DNA from: Deltaproteobacteria bacterium UBA4427
GTDB taxonomy: Bacteria; Myxococcota_A; UBA9160; UBA4427
DNA length: 56,292 bases
Assembly (NCBI GenBank): GCA_002390675.1
Contig: DGPZ01000174.1
Span: 1-56,292, forward strand
Direction of reading: 5' to 3'
The stretch's first letter is position 1. The number at the start of each line of letters is the position of its first letter. Below the pieces are notes generated by a model. It was not told where the DNA came from and searched no databases. It saw only the letters and a program-made list of their open reading frames with translations. Below, one piece after another: positions 8,479 through 16,462 of this stretch. The translations under genes and the position numbers were made by a program.

Positions 8479-9954
8479 TTAGGCGCGCGGGCGAGGAGGT
8501 CCAGTGGCGATACGATCTGCCATGGTACGGACCATTCGGACGGCGACGGCAGGATTGCAAGTAACGAGTTGTTCAAGCTCTGCTTCGTTAAAGAGGCAGC
8601 ACCAAGTCGTGCCGATCGCGACGAGAGAAGCTTCTCTCGTCGCGGCGGTCAGAGTCGAGATAGCTCCAAGGAAAGTCCCTTCGCGGGCCTCTTGCGCAAC
8701 TTCTTTGTTGTTGACATCGACGGACACGGCACCGGAGAGCAGCAGGACCGTGTGCTGGGCCGTATCGCGAAGCGATGTGATGACTTCTCCATCTTCGAAC
8801 TTCACGAAATAGCGGTCGAATCCGGGACCGCGACATATGGAGGCCCAGAGTGGGTCTACAAGGCCTTCTATGACACCTTTGATTTCCTCGAGGGTGATTT
8901 GGCTGCGGCGCGCGGAAGCGATCGTGGCTGTATCGAGTCCGAATCCGCTTGCGATCGCCCGAATTTGAGCGAGGACCTCGCCGGTGCCACCGGGACGCCT
9001 CGTGGGATCGATGTAGAGCATCCCCATCACGACTTCTTCTAGTGGAGGAGGGCAGTCGAGGGCGATATCAGACATGGCCTGGAGGCCGAAGACGTTCCCC
9101 TGTTCACGCGTCCTGAGGACATCGTGGCGTTTATTGAGGTCGATCCCGGTAAACAGGGCCCAGGCCGTCGCTCCGACGCCCCAAAGATCCGTACGCAGGT
9201 CGAAGTTCTGAACCTTGGCGGTTGCTTGCTCCGGCGCTCGGTAGCCCCGTGTCCCGAGTCCGATAGACAGCTGTCCTTGATGCAATAGACCCTTGGACAT
9301 CCGCGAGGAGTGCGACACGCCGAAGTCCGTCAGGACATAGCCGCCGTTGCCGTCAAGAAGAACATTTGAGGGCTTAACATCCAAGTGGAGAACCGACGCG
9401 CGATGCGCTGCGCCGATGGCTTGCGTCAAGTCAGAAAGGAGTCGCCAGGTCTGTTCAGCGGAAAGACGACCAAGGAAGGGCCAAGCATCTGCCAGACTTC
9501 CGGCAGGGAAGTACTGGATCGCAGCAAAGCAGGTCTCTCCGTCGATGTTCCAATCGTATAATTTCGGAATCCGGTCGTGATTGACCGCGAGAAGTGCCGC
9601 CAATTCCCGCTTCAGTGAATTGCGTGCTTGGGGATCATCGGGGCGCGCCATCACCTTGAGGGCGACGAGCTTAGGCGGCGTGTTCGTGGCGCCGGGCGCA
9701 GCGGAATCGAGACATCGCGCCAGAAAAACAGAACCAAAGCCCCCCCGACCGAGCCGGCGCAGAACCTGGTATCGAAAGCGCGCCTGAAGTTCGTCGCCGG
9801 GCTGCGGTGCACGAAGGTCCGCCGCGTCACGCCCGCGAATTCCGCCGGCGGTGGCGGTGCAGTCGAGCGTCAGGTCTTCGCCGAAGCCTTCGTGTCCCAG
9901 CAGGACTGTTGGGGACACGGGGTTGGCGGAGGCTATTTCAGGGGGAGCGGCCAA
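8479..9954 (-). CDS. Serine/threonine protein kinase with C-terminal cNMP-binding-like domain
   Basis: Hanks-type kinase of 491 residues. The kinase domain (about 60-330) has glycine loop LGRGGFGSVFLA, lysine in LVALKVMA, catalytic loop HLDVKPSNVLL (HLD for the usual HRD, with D and K kept), DFG in DFGVSHSS, and the APE equivalent GTRGYRAPE. After a helical linker, about residues 385-480 form a cyclic-nucleotide-binding-type domain (SGAVSVDV, GTFLGAISTL, REASLVAIG). In that domain the glutamate of the usual FGE cassette is replaced by alanine, so cAMP or cGMP binding is questionable. No transmembrane helix is visible. TTG 9954 is chosen because GGAG lies five bases upstream. Targets are unknown. 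Confidence 0.88.
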   Translation of the reverse strand: MAAPPEIASANPVSPTVLLGHEGFGEDLTLDCTATAGGIRGRDAADLRAPQPGDELQARFRYQVLRRLGRGGFGSVFLARCLDSAAPGATNTPPKLVALKVMARPDDPQARNSLKRELAALLAVNHDRIPKLYDWNIDGETCFAAIQYFPAGSLADAWPFLGRLSAEQTWRLLSDLTQAIGAAHRASVLHLDVKPSNVLLDGNGGYVLTDFGVSHSSRMSKGLLHQGQLSIGLGTRGYRAPEQATAKVQNFDLRTDLWGVGATAWALFTGIDLNKRHDVLRTREQGNVFGLQAMSDIALDCPPPLEEVVMGMLYIDPTRRPGGTGEVLAQIRAIASGFGLDTATIASARRSQITLEEIKGVIEGLVDPLWASICRGPGFDRYFVKFEDGEVITSLRDTAQHTVLLLSGAVSVDVNNKEVAQEAREGTFLGAISTLTAATREASLVAIGTTWCCLFNEAELEQLVTCNPAVAVRMVRTMADRIATGPPRPRA

Positions 9955-10093
9955 GACTTCTCCGGCGGCCGAGCGCGTGGATACGCGAGGCCTTTCCGGA
10001 TACTTATCGGAAGCGGCGAGGCCAAAGCGCAGCAGAACTTTGTTCGGGGTTCGTGCCTTTGGGTCTTATTGCGTGCTTAAGCTGCAAGTTGCG

Positions 10094-10387
10094 TCACGCC
10101 TGCGCGCGGGCTGCCACCTGCTCGTCTTCGAGGAACTCGGCTATGCCGCGTGGGATCGAGCGGAAGCAGATCGGCTGCATGATCAGATACATCATCCGAT
10201 TGAAATTTTGGTGCTCCAGCATCTCGGGATCCGTCGTCAGGAATGCGTCGTATCCAAACCACATCGTAAATGCGACGAGCAAAACTGGGAGAAAGAGCGG
10301 ATGGTGGATCGGGTTTGGCGGCGGTCCTCTTCTGTCCGGTCGTTTTGAATTGGATTCTGCTGCGCCGTCGCTGGATCGTTCACTCAT
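10094..10387 (-). CDS. Small predicted membrane protein, unknown function
   Basis: A 97-residue protein I do not recognise. A polar, proline- and arginine-rich N-terminus leads into one clear hydrophobic helix (LFLPVLLVAFTMWFGYDAFL) at about residues 31-50, then a conserved-looking stretch FNRMMYLIMQPICF, and an acidic tail. ATG start at 10387, divergent from greB. It ends 139 bases before the kinase start and could head the leftward kinase cluster, but no function can be assigned. Confidence 0.6.
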   Translation of the reverse strand: MSERSSDGAAESNSKRPDRRGPPPNPIHHPLFLPVLLVAFTMWFGYDAFLTTDPEMLEHQNFNRMMYLIMQPICFRSIPRGIAEFLEDEQVAARAQA

Positions 10388-10451
10388 AGGGCGTCATCAT
10401 AGCGCGGCCCATGCGACGGTGGAATAACGCGTCGACGAGAGAAATCATCGA

Positions 10452-10934
10452 TTGGCCCAAAAGACGAACTACATCACTCGGGAGGGATTCGAAAAGTTGC
10501 AGACGGAGCTCAAATGGCTGTGGACCGATGAGCGTCCGAAGGTCACAGAGGCAGTTTCCGTCGCCGCAGCCCTCGGTGATCGCTCTGAGAATGCCGACTA
10601 CATCTACGGTAAGAAGCGCCTTCGTGAGATCGATCGTCGTATTCGGTTTCTCACCAAGCGGGTCGATGATCTCAATGTTGTGGAGACGGGACCGCGCAAA
10701 GAAGAAGACCGAATCTACTTCGGGGCCTGGGTGACGATCGAGGACGAGGAAGGCGAGCGTCAGCGATACCAGCTGGTTGGGCCTGATGAATTCGATGCAC
10801 ACAAAGGGCGGATCAGTGTGGATTCTCCCGTCGGGCGAGCGCTCATGGGCCGACGGCTGGGCGACGAAGTCGTTGTCCGCCGTCCGAAAGGCGAAACAGT
10901 CTATGAAGTCATCGCGATTACGTACGACGGTTAG
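10452..10934 (+). CDS. greB: Transcription elongation factor GreB
   Basis: GreB (160 residues) rescues backtracked RNA polymerase by stimulating transcript cleavage. The N-terminal coiled coil is visible (FEKLQTELKWLWTDERPKV), with the acidic tip DRSENADYIYGKKRL typical of GreB, then the C-terminal FKBP-like domain with ISVDSPVGRALMGRRLGDEV. The start must be TTG 10452: an in-frame stop lies at 10425 and no ATG or GTG intervenes. The protein then starts MAQKTNYITREGFEKL as in other GreB. It stands alone, divergent from the small membrane protein. Confidence 0.93.
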   Translation: MAQKTNYITREGFEKLQTELKWLWTDERPKVTEAVSVAAALGDRSENADYIYGKKRLREIDRRIRFLTKRVDDLNVVETGPRKEEDRIYFGAWVTIEDEEGERQRYQLVGPDEFDAHKGRISVDSPVGRALMGRRLGDEVVVRRPKGETVYEVIAITYDG

Positions 10935-11020
10935 AGCCGGTGCTAAGGCGAGTTCCCAAGACGCAATTCGCGCAGTGCCGAGCCGCCGCGCGACCGCAGC
11001 AATGAGGTAGGCTTGATTTC

Positions 11021-11731
11021 GTGATGAGCCCGCGCCGCGCAGCCGCAGATTCCGTAACGACGGCGTTCGAAGCGAATTCTGAGGAAGAGTCGCTTTGGAT
11101 CTTTGGCTACGGCTCGCTGGTTTGGCGGCCCGCCTTCGACCATCTAGAGTCGCATCCCGCGTATATCAAAGGCTTTGCCCGTCGCTTCTGGCAAGGATCG
11201 ATGGACCATCGCGGTCTCCCCGAACGACCTGGCCGAGTCGTAACACTCCTGCCGAACGCGTCAGTGCAGGAGATCGAAGGAGCCGATTTCGAGCCCGGTC
11301 CTTGTTGGGGGACCGCCTATCGAATTTTGCGCTCCGATCCCGATCGGGTTCTTGCGGGCCTCGATCATCGGGAGCGCGGCGGCTACGACCGCCTGGAGCT
11401 CGATTTGTATTTTCCAGAGGCCGCCGACGCGGATGCGTCCGTCTCTAATCAAGAGAAGGCCCCTCCGACACCCGGCCTCGTGTACGTAGCGAGCCCGGCA
11501 AACCGGGCCTATCTAGGTTTCGCGTCTGTCGATGCGATCGCGCATCAGATTGCAGGCGCTCGCGGTCCAAGCGGCGCGAATCCTGAATACGTCTTCGAAC
11601 TAGCAAAAGGCCTGCGCAAAATGGGCGCTGTTGACCCCCACGTGTTTTCGATCGAGGAAGCATTAGCCGAACACTGTTCTTTGACTGGACAATCGCCGGA
11701 GCAGAAGCAAAAGCGCAGGCCCGGAGCATGA
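11021..11731 (+). CDS. ChaC-like gamma-glutamylcyclotransferase
   Basis: Family enzyme that splits gamma-glutamyl groups from glutathione-type peptides, giving 5-oxoproline. The 236-residue protein contains WIFGYGSLVWRP (substrate-binding GYGSL loop) and LDHRERGGYDRLEL, whose glutamate after HR matches the catalytic acid of the ChaC group. GTG 11021 is followed immediately by an in-frame ATG at 11024; either may be used, with a GAGGTAGG element upstream. The C-terminal EQKQKRRPGA tail is short and basic. Nothing in the neighbourhood suggests a specific pathway. Confidence 0.88.
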   Translation: MMSPRRAAADSVTTAFEANSEEESLWIFGYGSLVWRPAFDHLESHPAYIKGFARRFWQGSMDHRGLPERPGRVVTLLPNASVQEIEGADFEPGPCWGTAYRILRSDPDRVLAGLDHRERGGYDRLELDLYFPEAADADASVSNQEKAPPTPGLVYVASPANRAYLGFASVDAIAHQIAGARGPSGANPEYVFELAKGLRKMGAVDPHVFSIEEALAEHCSLTGQSPEQKQKRRPGA

Positions 11732-11986
11732 TCAAGTATCGCTGACTCGGCCGGGCCAACCGGGCTTGGCTGGCTCAATCTGTGGCGGCTAGGGGAGCAT
11801 CTTCGCCGCCATGCATCTCTCTGATTGGGTTTCAGAGGCCCTCGTCGCCGCTTGTTGCGCCGGCTGGTCGAGGATGCTGCTTGGGCTGTTGGTCCGAAGA
11901 TCAAACTCCGAACAGCGCAAAAAGACGATTCAGCCCGCAAGCCCAACCGTCTATCTCTGCTTCACCCAAAACGCTTCTTGTTGTCC

Positions 11987-12005
11987 TCGAGCCCTTCGGG
12001 CTCGA
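11987..12005 (-). other. Hairpin directly behind the 58-residue ORF
   Basis: A perfect 8-bp inverted repeat (TCGAGCCC / GGGCTCGA) with a three-base loop begins three bases beyond the stop codon of the small leftward gene at 12009-12185. It lacks a clear U-tract on the minus-strand side, so it is terminator-like in position but not a textbook intrinsic terminator. Confidence 0.5.
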
Positions 12006-12008
12006 AAA

Positions 12009-12185
12009 TTAGAAGAGCGGTAGGTCGTCGCCGTCCGGCGCGTAGGCGGAGATCTCACAGCAAAGCGAGATCTGCTGCGCAGTCGGTCGCGCGAAGCGAA
12101 CGGGCTTATCGGTCGAACCAGCGGCGCGGGAAGCGTCGCCGAAGGACGTTGCGGGTCGAGTGATTCTTTCTTCCATAGCAGCCAT
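12009..12185 (-). CDS. Predicted 58-residue small protein, unknown
   Basis: A short frame reading MAAMEERITRPATSFGDASR at its start and ending YAPDGDDLPLF before TAA. AGGAG lies ten bases upstream of the first ATG (12185); a second ATG in frame follows three codons later. It lies 93 bases behind the sulfotransferase on the same strand and is closed by a hairpin starting three bases past the stop. The composition looks protein-like: two adjacent cysteines (ISLCCEIS) and an acidic end. The terminal DLPLF resembles the hydrophobic end of DNA sliding-clamp-binding peptides (QLxLPLF type), but the usual glutamine is absent, so this is only a resemblance. I do not recognise a family. Confidence 0.45.
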   Translation of the reverse strand: MAAMEERITRPATSFGDASRAAGSTDKPVRFARPTAQQISLCCEISAYAPDGDDLPLF

Positions 12186-12197
12186 TTATAGCATTCT

Positions 12198-12231
12198 CCT
12201 GTCGGGGGATGCACGCCCCGCAGGAATTTTT
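12198..12231 (+). terminator. Rho-independent terminator-like structure, rightward
   Basis: CCTG, one unpaired T, CGGGG, an eight-base loop, then CCCCGCAGG form a nine-pair stem followed by AATTTTTA on the plus strand. This is a good intrinsic terminator shape for rightward transcription. The nearest rightward gene upstream is the ChaC-like gene ending 466 bases earlier. The same sequence covers the AGGAG of the small leftward ORF, so in that transcript it could hide the ribosome binding site. Confidence 0.6.
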
Positions 12232-12278
12232 ATCGGCCATCCATTCAGCGCGCCGAAGCCCAAGATCGAAGGATCGGG

Positions 12279-13307
12279 TTAACGGAGCAGGACGTCGCAG
12301 ACCTCTCGGACCTTTTTGACCAGGCCGCCGAGAGCGTTGTCCGGTTGGATTTGGCGTCGAATGGCGACCAGCACCCGCCGCTCAAGAGCATACCGCGTGA
12401 GCTTAGGTCTGGGCGCCGGGCGGCCAGCGAGGTCGATCTGATCGAGTTCCGCTGCGATTGCTTTTCGTGAGTGGCCCCAGGTCTCTAGGTCTTCGTCGGC
12501 GAGGCGAGCCAGAATCTCTTGGTAGAGCGTTACGCGTTCTGTGTTCCCCGTTGCTGCCTTTGCCCACTTTGAAAGGCTGTCGGTCGTGGGGCGGCTTTTC
12601 TGCGAAACTGTGGTCGGATCCCCGAGTCCACGCGTCGATTCGCCGCGAGCGCCGGGCGCTGAGCCGTAGTCAACCATTCCTGGGGCAAATTCAATATCCA
12701 GAAAAGCGCATATTTGACGAGCATTTTCCTCGGGTTCTTGAACCAAATTCTCGTATTGCACGCGATGGATATTGGATGAGGTCGTGCGAATGAATCGTGC
12801 GATCGCGGGCACGTACCGTTCGAGCAAAGGGTTGTGCTCGTGAGCGACTAGATCGTCGCCGTCGAAAAACGAATCGACGAAGGACGACCAAACTGCGATC
12901 GGGTGCCGTGTGAGGACGATGAATCGCGCATCCGGATAGAGCCGTGCCAGGAAGTCTAGAGAGAGTGCGTAAGCAGGCGTCTTATCGAGCAGCAGGCTCG
13001 CTTCGCCTGCGTTCTTGAAGAGCCCTGCGTAGATTGCGTCGCTGTAGGCACGCAGGGCGTCGAGGTACTCGGTCTCCCCGTCAGGCAATGCCGAGACGAG
13101 GGCGCGGGCAGCGGCGCGGGTGATGATTGGATCGTAGGGCGCGGTTTCGACTGAGTCGTAGTAGCCCAAATGCGCCATGGGCGTGATCAGGTGCGGCTCT
13201 TCGGGGGCGAAGATCTCGGGGTGCGCTCCGAGGATACGACTGAGAAGAGTCGATCCCGAGCGGGGCGATCCAATCAGATATACGAGTCGATCCTGCATGC
13301 ACTCCAT
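12279..13307 (-). CDS. PAPS-dependent sulfotransferase family protein
   Basis: Sulfotransferase of 342 residues, predicted to move sulfate from PAPS to an unknown acceptor. The 5'-phosphosulfate loop is YLIGSPRSGSTLLSRIL at about residues 10-26; the 3'-phosphate-binding element is IVLTRHPIAVWSSFVDS at about 130-146. DKTPAYALSLDFLARLYPDA just before it is also characteristic. No signal peptide. ATG 13307; a second ATG lies three codons in. It is divergent from the exosortase gene, and such sulfotransferases often accompany exosortase or surface-polysaccharide loci, though that link is only suggestive here. Confidence 0.88.
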   Translation of the reverse strand: MECMQDRLVYLIGSPRSGSTLLSRILGAHPEIFAPEEPHLITPMAHLGYYDSVETAPYDPIITRAAARALVSALPDGETEYLDALRAYSDAIYAGLFKNAGEASLLLDKTPAYALSLDFLARLYPDARFIVLTRHPIAVWSSFVDSFFDGDDLVAHEHNPLLERYVPAIARFIRTTSSNIHRVQYENLVQEPEENARQICAFLDIEFAPGMVDYGSAPGARGESTRGLGDPTTVSQKSRPTTDSLSKWAKAATGNTERVTLYQEILARLADEDLETWGHSRKAIAAELDQIDLAGRPAPRPKLTRYALERRVLVAIRRQIQPDNALGGLVKKVREVCDVLLR

Positions 13308-13908
13308 TCATTCGCGCGGCTCGCCGAGGGTTGGACGTCTTTCGGCGTATGGAGAAGCATACCTGAGTCAGAGGTCGTCGGCTGCGAACCCGAGGGTCTT
13401 GCTTATTCGCTGCGCTTGCAGGCGCAGGAGCGCGGTCCCGGGGCGATGCCCGGGCCATGACTTCATTCTCCGGAAATGACGGAACGCTGCTGATCGATAG
13501 ATCTCTTATGCCCCCAAGGAGCGCGCTGCCGAGGTCAGTGGCATAGAGTCCGTCCGGAAGTTTAGTTCACACGCGAGGATTATATCGCGCTCCCAGCGGG
13601 TCGACCGGCGGTCCTTTTGGGTTCGCCGCTACTTGCAGAGAAGATGTCTGATCGCTGTATTCAGCACGTAGGGACCGTGCCTGCACGGCTTGTATTTATG
13701 TTGGGGTCCAATGGGACTTATAAACACTCCGCTCGGACTAAATCCTTTCCGTCCGCCTCCCGATAGACGATAGGTGTGTGTGAGCCCCTGTGGTTCTGTG
13801 ACTCAATCCTCAAGAATGAGAGTTCAACCTCAAAGAGGCTCCCGGAACCACGGAGCAATCGATGAGCAGTCGGGGTTGCGTACCGCATCGCGCCTTAGGA
13901 GTGAGCCA
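13308..13908. promoter_or_regulatory. 600-base divergent region, sulfotransferase / exosortase
   Basis: No convincing gene is present. An in-frame extension of the exosortase back to GTG 13774 exists but is unlike the family and lacks a ribosome binding site. A perfect inverted repeat, CCGTGC-CT-GCACGG, lies at 13675-13688 about 220 bases before the exosortase start and could be an operator. I cannot identify a -35/-10 or -24/-12 promoter with confidence. Confidence 0.4.
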
Positions 13909-14748
13909 TTGAGTCGGACTGAATTGATGATTGTTGGCGTACTCGCGCTCATCTGGGTTCCCGGGTTCCTTGCGCTCTCCGATATATGGAGCACCGTCGA
14001 TTACGCCTCTCACGGTTACCTCGTCCCCGTGGTCGCGCTTTGGGCCGCAACCGCTCATAGAGAGCGTTTGGCCGATCTGCCTTCCGAGCCGCTGCCGGGC
14101 GGGTTGCTGATTCTTGCTGGGGTAGGCGTCGGTTATGTCGCCGGCTTGTTATTTGGTCAGGCGACGATTCTCGGGTTGCTAGCGGTAGTCACTGTGGTGG
14201 CATGCGTATTGGCTTTGCGGGGGCCGGGTTGGGTGAAGGCGCTGCGGTTCCCGCTCGCCTATCTGCTCTTTATGGTTCCGCTTCCGATTTCGTGGGTAAC
14301 TCCCGTGATCGTTAAGCTGCAACTCTTGGTGAGCACGATTGGCGTTCGCATTCTGCAAGGCGGTGGCGTCGCGGTCTTTCGTGAGGGCAATGTTCTGAGC
14401 TTGCCTGGTGACCAGTCTCTCTTTGTCGCAGAAGCTTGTAGTGGGATCACATCCTTGATCACATTGATCCCAATCGGCGTGTTCATTGCCTACTTCACGG
14501 AGGTCGTTCCGTGGCGTCGCGCTGTCCTCGTCGTTTCCGTGCTTCCGATCGCGCTGGCCGGGAACCTGATTCGCGTGATCCTTACGGTCGCGCTCGCAAC
14601 CTCCGTCGACGTCGAATTCGCGACTAAAGGACCGCTTCACGAATGGGCCGGCGTCGCGACGTACGTGCTGGGTTGTTTGTGCTTGCTGGGGATCGGGGCA
14701 GCGCTTCGGCTCTTTATTCCTGAGCCGGAACTAGAAGCAGCTGCATGA
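13909..14748 (+). CDS. Exosortase/archaeosortase family protein
   Basis: Integral-membrane sorting transpeptidase homologue of 279 residues. Members recognise PEP-CTERM-like tails on exported proteins and cleave them. The catalytic triad is visible: C177 in VAEACSGITSL, R222 in GNLIRV, H244 in LHEWAG. About eight hydrophobic helices span the protein. I chose TTG 13909 because AGGAG sits seven bases upstream and the resulting length fits the family; longer starts add an atypical basic leader. There is no fused EpsI (DUF3485) domain. It overlaps queG by four bases (ATGA). No PEP-CTERM protein is visible in this window. Confidence 0.9.
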   Translation: MSRTELMIVGVLALIWVPGFLALSDIWSTVDYASHGYLVPVVALWAATAHRERLADLPSEPLPGGLLILAGVGVGYVAGLLFGQATILGLLAVVTVVACVLALRGPGWVKALRFPLAYLLFMVPLPISWVTPVIVKLQLLVSTIGVRILQGGGVAVFREGNVLSLPGDQSLFVAEACSGITSLITLIPIGVFIAYFTEVVPWRRAVLVVSVLPIALAGNLIRVILTVALATSVDVEFATKGPLHEWAGVATYVLGCLCLLGIGAALRLFIPEPELEAAA

Positions 14749-15854
14749 CCGCGTCCGTGCCCGTCGAAGAACGAATCCGTCGAGTGGCAATGCTGCTGGG
14801 TGTGGATGCGATTGGATTCGGTTCGGCAGAGCCGACGGAGCGAACAGCCTTTGTGAGGACATGGTGGGACCGCGGCTATGGAGGCAGCCTCGACTACGTA
14901 GGCAACCGCCTGGATGAGCGTGCGGACCTGCGCCGAGTTCTGCCCGGTGCAAAAACGGTCATAGCTGTCGGGCTGCTCTGTCCTGCACCGAGTCCCGCCG
15001 AATCTTCCAAGAAGTCCGGATCGCTTCCGGGGCCATCGCGAGGAGAGGTCGCACGATACGCCGGCGGCGATGACTATCACGACGTATTGCTAGAGCGTAT
15101 TCGGGCAATCGAGGCCGCTCTGCCCGAGATGCTAGAAAAATCGGTTCGCACAAAAAGCTATGTCGATACGGGGCCCGTAACAGAACGGGCCGCAGCGGAG
15201 GCGGCCGGCCTGGGTTGGATCGGAAAGAACAGCATGCTGATCCATCCGGATCTCGGGTCTCACCTAATGCTCGGCGTGATTCTATGTGACGCGGAGCTGA
15301 GGCCGGATGTGCAGGTGACAGATCATTGCGGGACCTGCCGCGCGTGCCTTGATGTTTGCCCAACGCAGGCTTTTGCAGAACCGTATGTGCTCGACGCGAC
15401 GAAATGCCTCTCGTATACGACGATCGAAACTAAGGGCGAGATCCCCGAGGAAGTCAGAGCTTTACAGGGCGAACATGTTTTCGGCTGCGACCTATGTCAG
15501 ACCGTTTGTCCGTGGAATCGAAGCCGGCCAAAAGCTTGGCCTGCGGACCCGCTCGGTCTCCGAACTCGTTTGGCGAAGCGTGAAGAATGGGAACGACCGA
15601 CGCTCACTTGGTTGCTTACCCTGGACGAGGAGACCTTTCGCACGGCGAGCCATAAGACGGCGATTCGCCGCGCAGGGCGGGTTGGTCTCATTCGTAATGC
15701 ACTCGTCGCCGCTGGCAATTCCGGGGACAGAACGCTCTTGCCGGAGATCGCGCTTCACGAGGACGGAGACGACCCTCTGCTTGCGGAGCATGCGCGCTGG
15801 GCCCGCGTTCAGCTCGAAGGACTCGAAGCGGAAGGCGGTTATCGAGACAATTGA
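14745..15854 (+). CDS. queG: Epoxyqueuosine reductase QueG
   Basis: Reduces epoxyqueuosine to queuosine in tRNA, using cobalamin and two [4Fe-4S] clusters. The 369-residue protein shows the QueG core (TGPVTERAAAEAAGLGWIGK), first cluster set CGTCRACLDVCP and second CDLCQTVCPWN. The C-terminus is HEAT-like (RAGRVGLIRNALVAAGNSGD). ATG 14745 overlaps the exosortase stop, implying translational coupling, although the two functions are not known to be linked. Length is normal for the family. Confidence 0.95.
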   Translation: MTASVPVEERIRRVAMLLGVDAIGFGSAEPTERTAFVRTWWDRGYGGSLDYVGNRLDERADLRRVLPGAKTVIAVGLLCPAPSPAESSKKSGSLPGPSRGEVARYAGGDDYHDVLLERIRAIEAALPEMLEKSVRTKSYVDTGPVTERAAAEAAGLGWIGKNSMLIHPDLGSHLMLGVILCDAELRPDVQVTDHCGTCRACLDVCPTQAFAEPYVLDATKCLSYTTIETKGEIPEEVRALQGEHVFGCDLCQTVCPWNRSRPKAWPADPLGLRTRLAKREEWERPTLTWLLTLDEETFRTASHKTAIRRAGRVGLIRNALVAAGNSGDRTLLPEIALHEDGDDPLLAEHARWARVQLEGLEAEGGYRDN

Positions 15855-15892
15855 AAGAAGAGGGCGCTTGAGGCTCCTGCTGTGGAGCAAAA

Positions 15893-16462
15893 CTAACGAG
15901 GCTTTCGGGCAAAGAGGCGTGCGGTCTGCGCCGCGCGCGGATCCTTCGATAGGCCCTCTTTGTAGCGCTCCGTTTCGAGCTTTGGAAACGACGTCGCGAG
16001 TTCCCCCGGCTGAAAGAGGAAGTCATCGCGGGACGGTCCCCAGCCGAGTGGACGCTGTGCAGTCGTAAAGGTTTCGTAGAGCAGCACCCCGCCAGGCGCG
16101 AGAAGTGATTCGATCCATGGGAATAGCGGGCGGTGCAGATATCGGAACACCAAGACCGCACCGAAACATGCCGTGCCTAGGTCGGGAGCTTCATCCCCTT
16201 CGAGGTCGAGCGTGCGGGTTTCGAGCAGGCCGGAGCTATCTACTTGGCTAGAGAGCTCCGCAAGCGATTCAGCGTTTCGATCGAGAGCGATCGTTTCTAA
16301 CCCGAGCGCCGCTGCGGCGAGGCTATGTCGCCCGCGTCCGCAGGCGAGGTCAATAGTCGGACCTAAAGATTTCGTCCCCAGCAGCTCGTCTTGATGAGTC
16401 GTGAACCAATGGGAGGGGCGCCCGGGGCCGCGTTCGATGTCGTCTGCGTTTATGGAACTCAC
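15893..16462 (-). CDS. Class I SAM-dependent methyltransferase (TehB-like)
   Basis: Small methyltransferase of 189 residues. The SAM-binding glycine motif is TIDLACGRGRHSLAAAALG, with the acidic residue closing strand 2 in ETIALDRN and a motif IV-like FGAVLVFRYLHRPLFPWI. The fold resembles TehB and related small methyltransferases; the substrate is unknown. The GTG start overlaps the stop of the upstream glycerophosphodiesterase gene by four bases (GTGA), so the two are translationally coupled. Confidence 0.85.
   Translation of the reverse strand: MSSINADDIERGPGRPSHWFTTHQDELLGTKSLGPTIDLACGRGRHSLAAAALGLETIALDRNAESLAELSSQVDSSGLLETRTLDLEGDEAPDLGTACFGAVLVFRYLHRPLFPWIESLLAPGGVLLYETFTTAQRPLGWGPSRDDFLFQPGELATSFPKLETERYKEGLSKDPRAAQTARLFARKPR

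Noticed and set aside
11811..12023. 70-codon plus-strand frame after the ChaC-like gene
   Set aside because: No ribosome binding site and unconvincing composition; the minus-strand small ORF overlapping its end is better supported.
13774..13908. N-terminal extension of the exosortase to GTG 13774
   Set aside because: The extra 45 residues are basic and unlike exosortases, while TTG 13909 has AGGAG at ideal spacing.
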